Shown one piece after another: positions 33,378-33,886 of a stretch of 33,886 nt of DNA (position 1 is the stretch's first letter; every line of letters begins with the position of its first letter). This DNA comes from Bdellovibrionales bacterium. GTDB lineage: Bacteria > Bdellovibrionota_C > UBA2361 > RFPC01. Below the pieces are notes generated by a model that saw only the letters and a program-made list of their open reading frames with translations, was not told where the DNA came from and made no database searches. The translations under genes were made by a program, and so were the position numbers. The stretch lies in contig JAGRAO010000008.1 of NCBI GenBank assembly GCA_020434565.1, positions 1-33,886 of the forward strand, given 5' to 3'.

Positions 33378-33886
33378 ATGCTCGGTTCTTCCTCTGTTTC
33401 AGATACTGCGCGCTCTCCTGCGGCAAAGATTGAGAAACTCCTTCTCTCGCAAACCATTCGGAAGAAACTTACTGAGCTGTTTATTGACTACGCCGCTGTA
33501 TTTTCCCAGTGGTCCGAACAAGATGAGCGGGGCGATTATCTCGTTTCAGATAAAGAAATTGGTCGAGCCCTCAACGAGCTCCGTACTATTCTTGGACACC
33601 AAGAAAATTCTTCCTTTGGTATCAAAGTTCACGACAAACGGTCGGGACTCTTTGTATCCGTGACTCTCAACGGAACGAGCGAAGCCTTTGCCGCTCAGAT
33701 GCTCGGAAGCAAAGATGACATCATCATTGGAAATCCAGACGAGGTGAGACTCCTTTCTGGAAGCGAGCTTCGAAGAATAAAATTCGACGAATTTCTTGAA
33801 GAGTCTCACTCGACTCTTAACGAATGGAAAAACGGTAAAAGCTCGCTTAAACAACAACAGTTCCTCCAGCTCCTTCGAGATGTTCT
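33378..33886 (+). CDS. Hypothetical protein, N-terminal part (cut by right edge)
   Basis: An open frame starts at an ATG at 33378, with AGGG about 8 bases upstream, and runs to the right edge (at least 169 residues). It is soluble and charged: an N-terminal helix (AAKIEKLLLSQTIRKKLTEL), a middle region (GIKVHDKRSGLFVSVTL) and a C-terminal Lys/Gln-rich helix (KSSLKQQQFLQLLRDV). No family is recognised. The upstream 285 bases hold nothing convincing. Confidence 0.6.
   Translation, partial: MLGSSSVSDTARSPAAKIEKLLLSQTIRKKLTELFIDYAAVFSQWSEQDERGDYLVSDKEIGRALNELRTILGHQENSSFGIKVHDKRSGLFVSVTLNGTSEAFAAQMLGSKDDIIIGNPDEVRLLSGSELRRIKFDEFLEESHSTLNEWKNGKSSLKQQQFLQLLRDV

Noticed and set aside
33067-33426. 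Minus-strand frame of 119 codons
   Set aside because: Composition is unlike the neighbouring genes, with no ribosome site or motif; it overlaps both flanking plus-strand genes.

Overview
The window is a gene-dense stretch of a Gram-negative bacterial chromosome with roughly balanced base composition, many GAG/CTC-rich stretches, and ATG, GTG or TTG starts that mostly have a visible GGAG-type ribosome binding site. It carries a Tad/Flp pilus operon, a hybrid histidine kinase, a eukaryotic-type Ser/Thr kinase, a NuoB subunit and LysM cell-wall enzymes. This mix would suit a predatory or surface-living lineage of the former Deltaproteobacteria (Bdellovibrionota, Myxococcota or SAR324-like), but no phylogenetic marker here settles it. 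I see no tRNA, rRNA, CRISPR array, insertion sequence or prophage block.

Left part (1-4.5 kb): the N-terminal half of a MASE1-CHASE membrane sensor runs off the left edge on the minus strand. It is followed by a plus-strand pair, tatD and a metallo-beta-lactamase-fold hydrolase joined by an ATGA overlap, then a small minus-strand membrane protein and an isolated nuoB.

4.5-10.2 kb: a minus-strand sugar-alcohol cassette reads in the order PfkB/fructokinase, divergent mannitol-dehydrogenase paralogue, canonical mannitol 2-dehydrogenase, HAD phosphatase. The inferred route is hexitol to ketohexose by the dehydrogenases, then to the sugar phosphate by the kinase. The HAD enzyme may act on a phosphorylated intermediate or by-product.

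10.4-17.4 kb: mixed single genes. These are a tandem GH108-like peptidoglycan hydrolase with two LysM domains, a PAP2 phosphatase, cytidylate kinase, a PhnZ-like HD protein whose metal ligands look lost, a small basic exported protein, a K+ channel with an RCK domain and an unusual filter, and an unrecognised 193-residue protein.

17.8-32.2 kb: all minus strand. The right part is a Tad (Flp pilus) operon transcribed right to left: tadZ/cpaE, an Flp-type prepilin, cpaB, cpaF/tadA, tadB, tadC, a TadG-like and a TadE-like pseudopilin, then a receiver protein with a PilB/MshE-like N-terminus and a hybrid histidine kinase. Nearly all junctions from cpaB to the kinase overlap or are a few bases apart, so the two signalling genes appear to be part of the pilus operon. 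Three stacked stem-loops separate tadZ from the pilin and another lies just before cpaB, as expected if the pilin message is made or kept at a different level. A membrane-anchored Ser/Thr kinase and a HEAT-repeat protein follow. The secretin, prepilin peptidase and pilotin of a full Tad system are not in the window.

32.3-33.9 kb: two unrecognised plus-strand genes, the last cut by the right edge. The most interesting lead is the pilus-operon signalling pair, in which a receiver is fused to what looks like a degenerate secretion-ATPase N-terminus. Next are the tandem GH108 enzyme and the divergent dehydrogenase pair.
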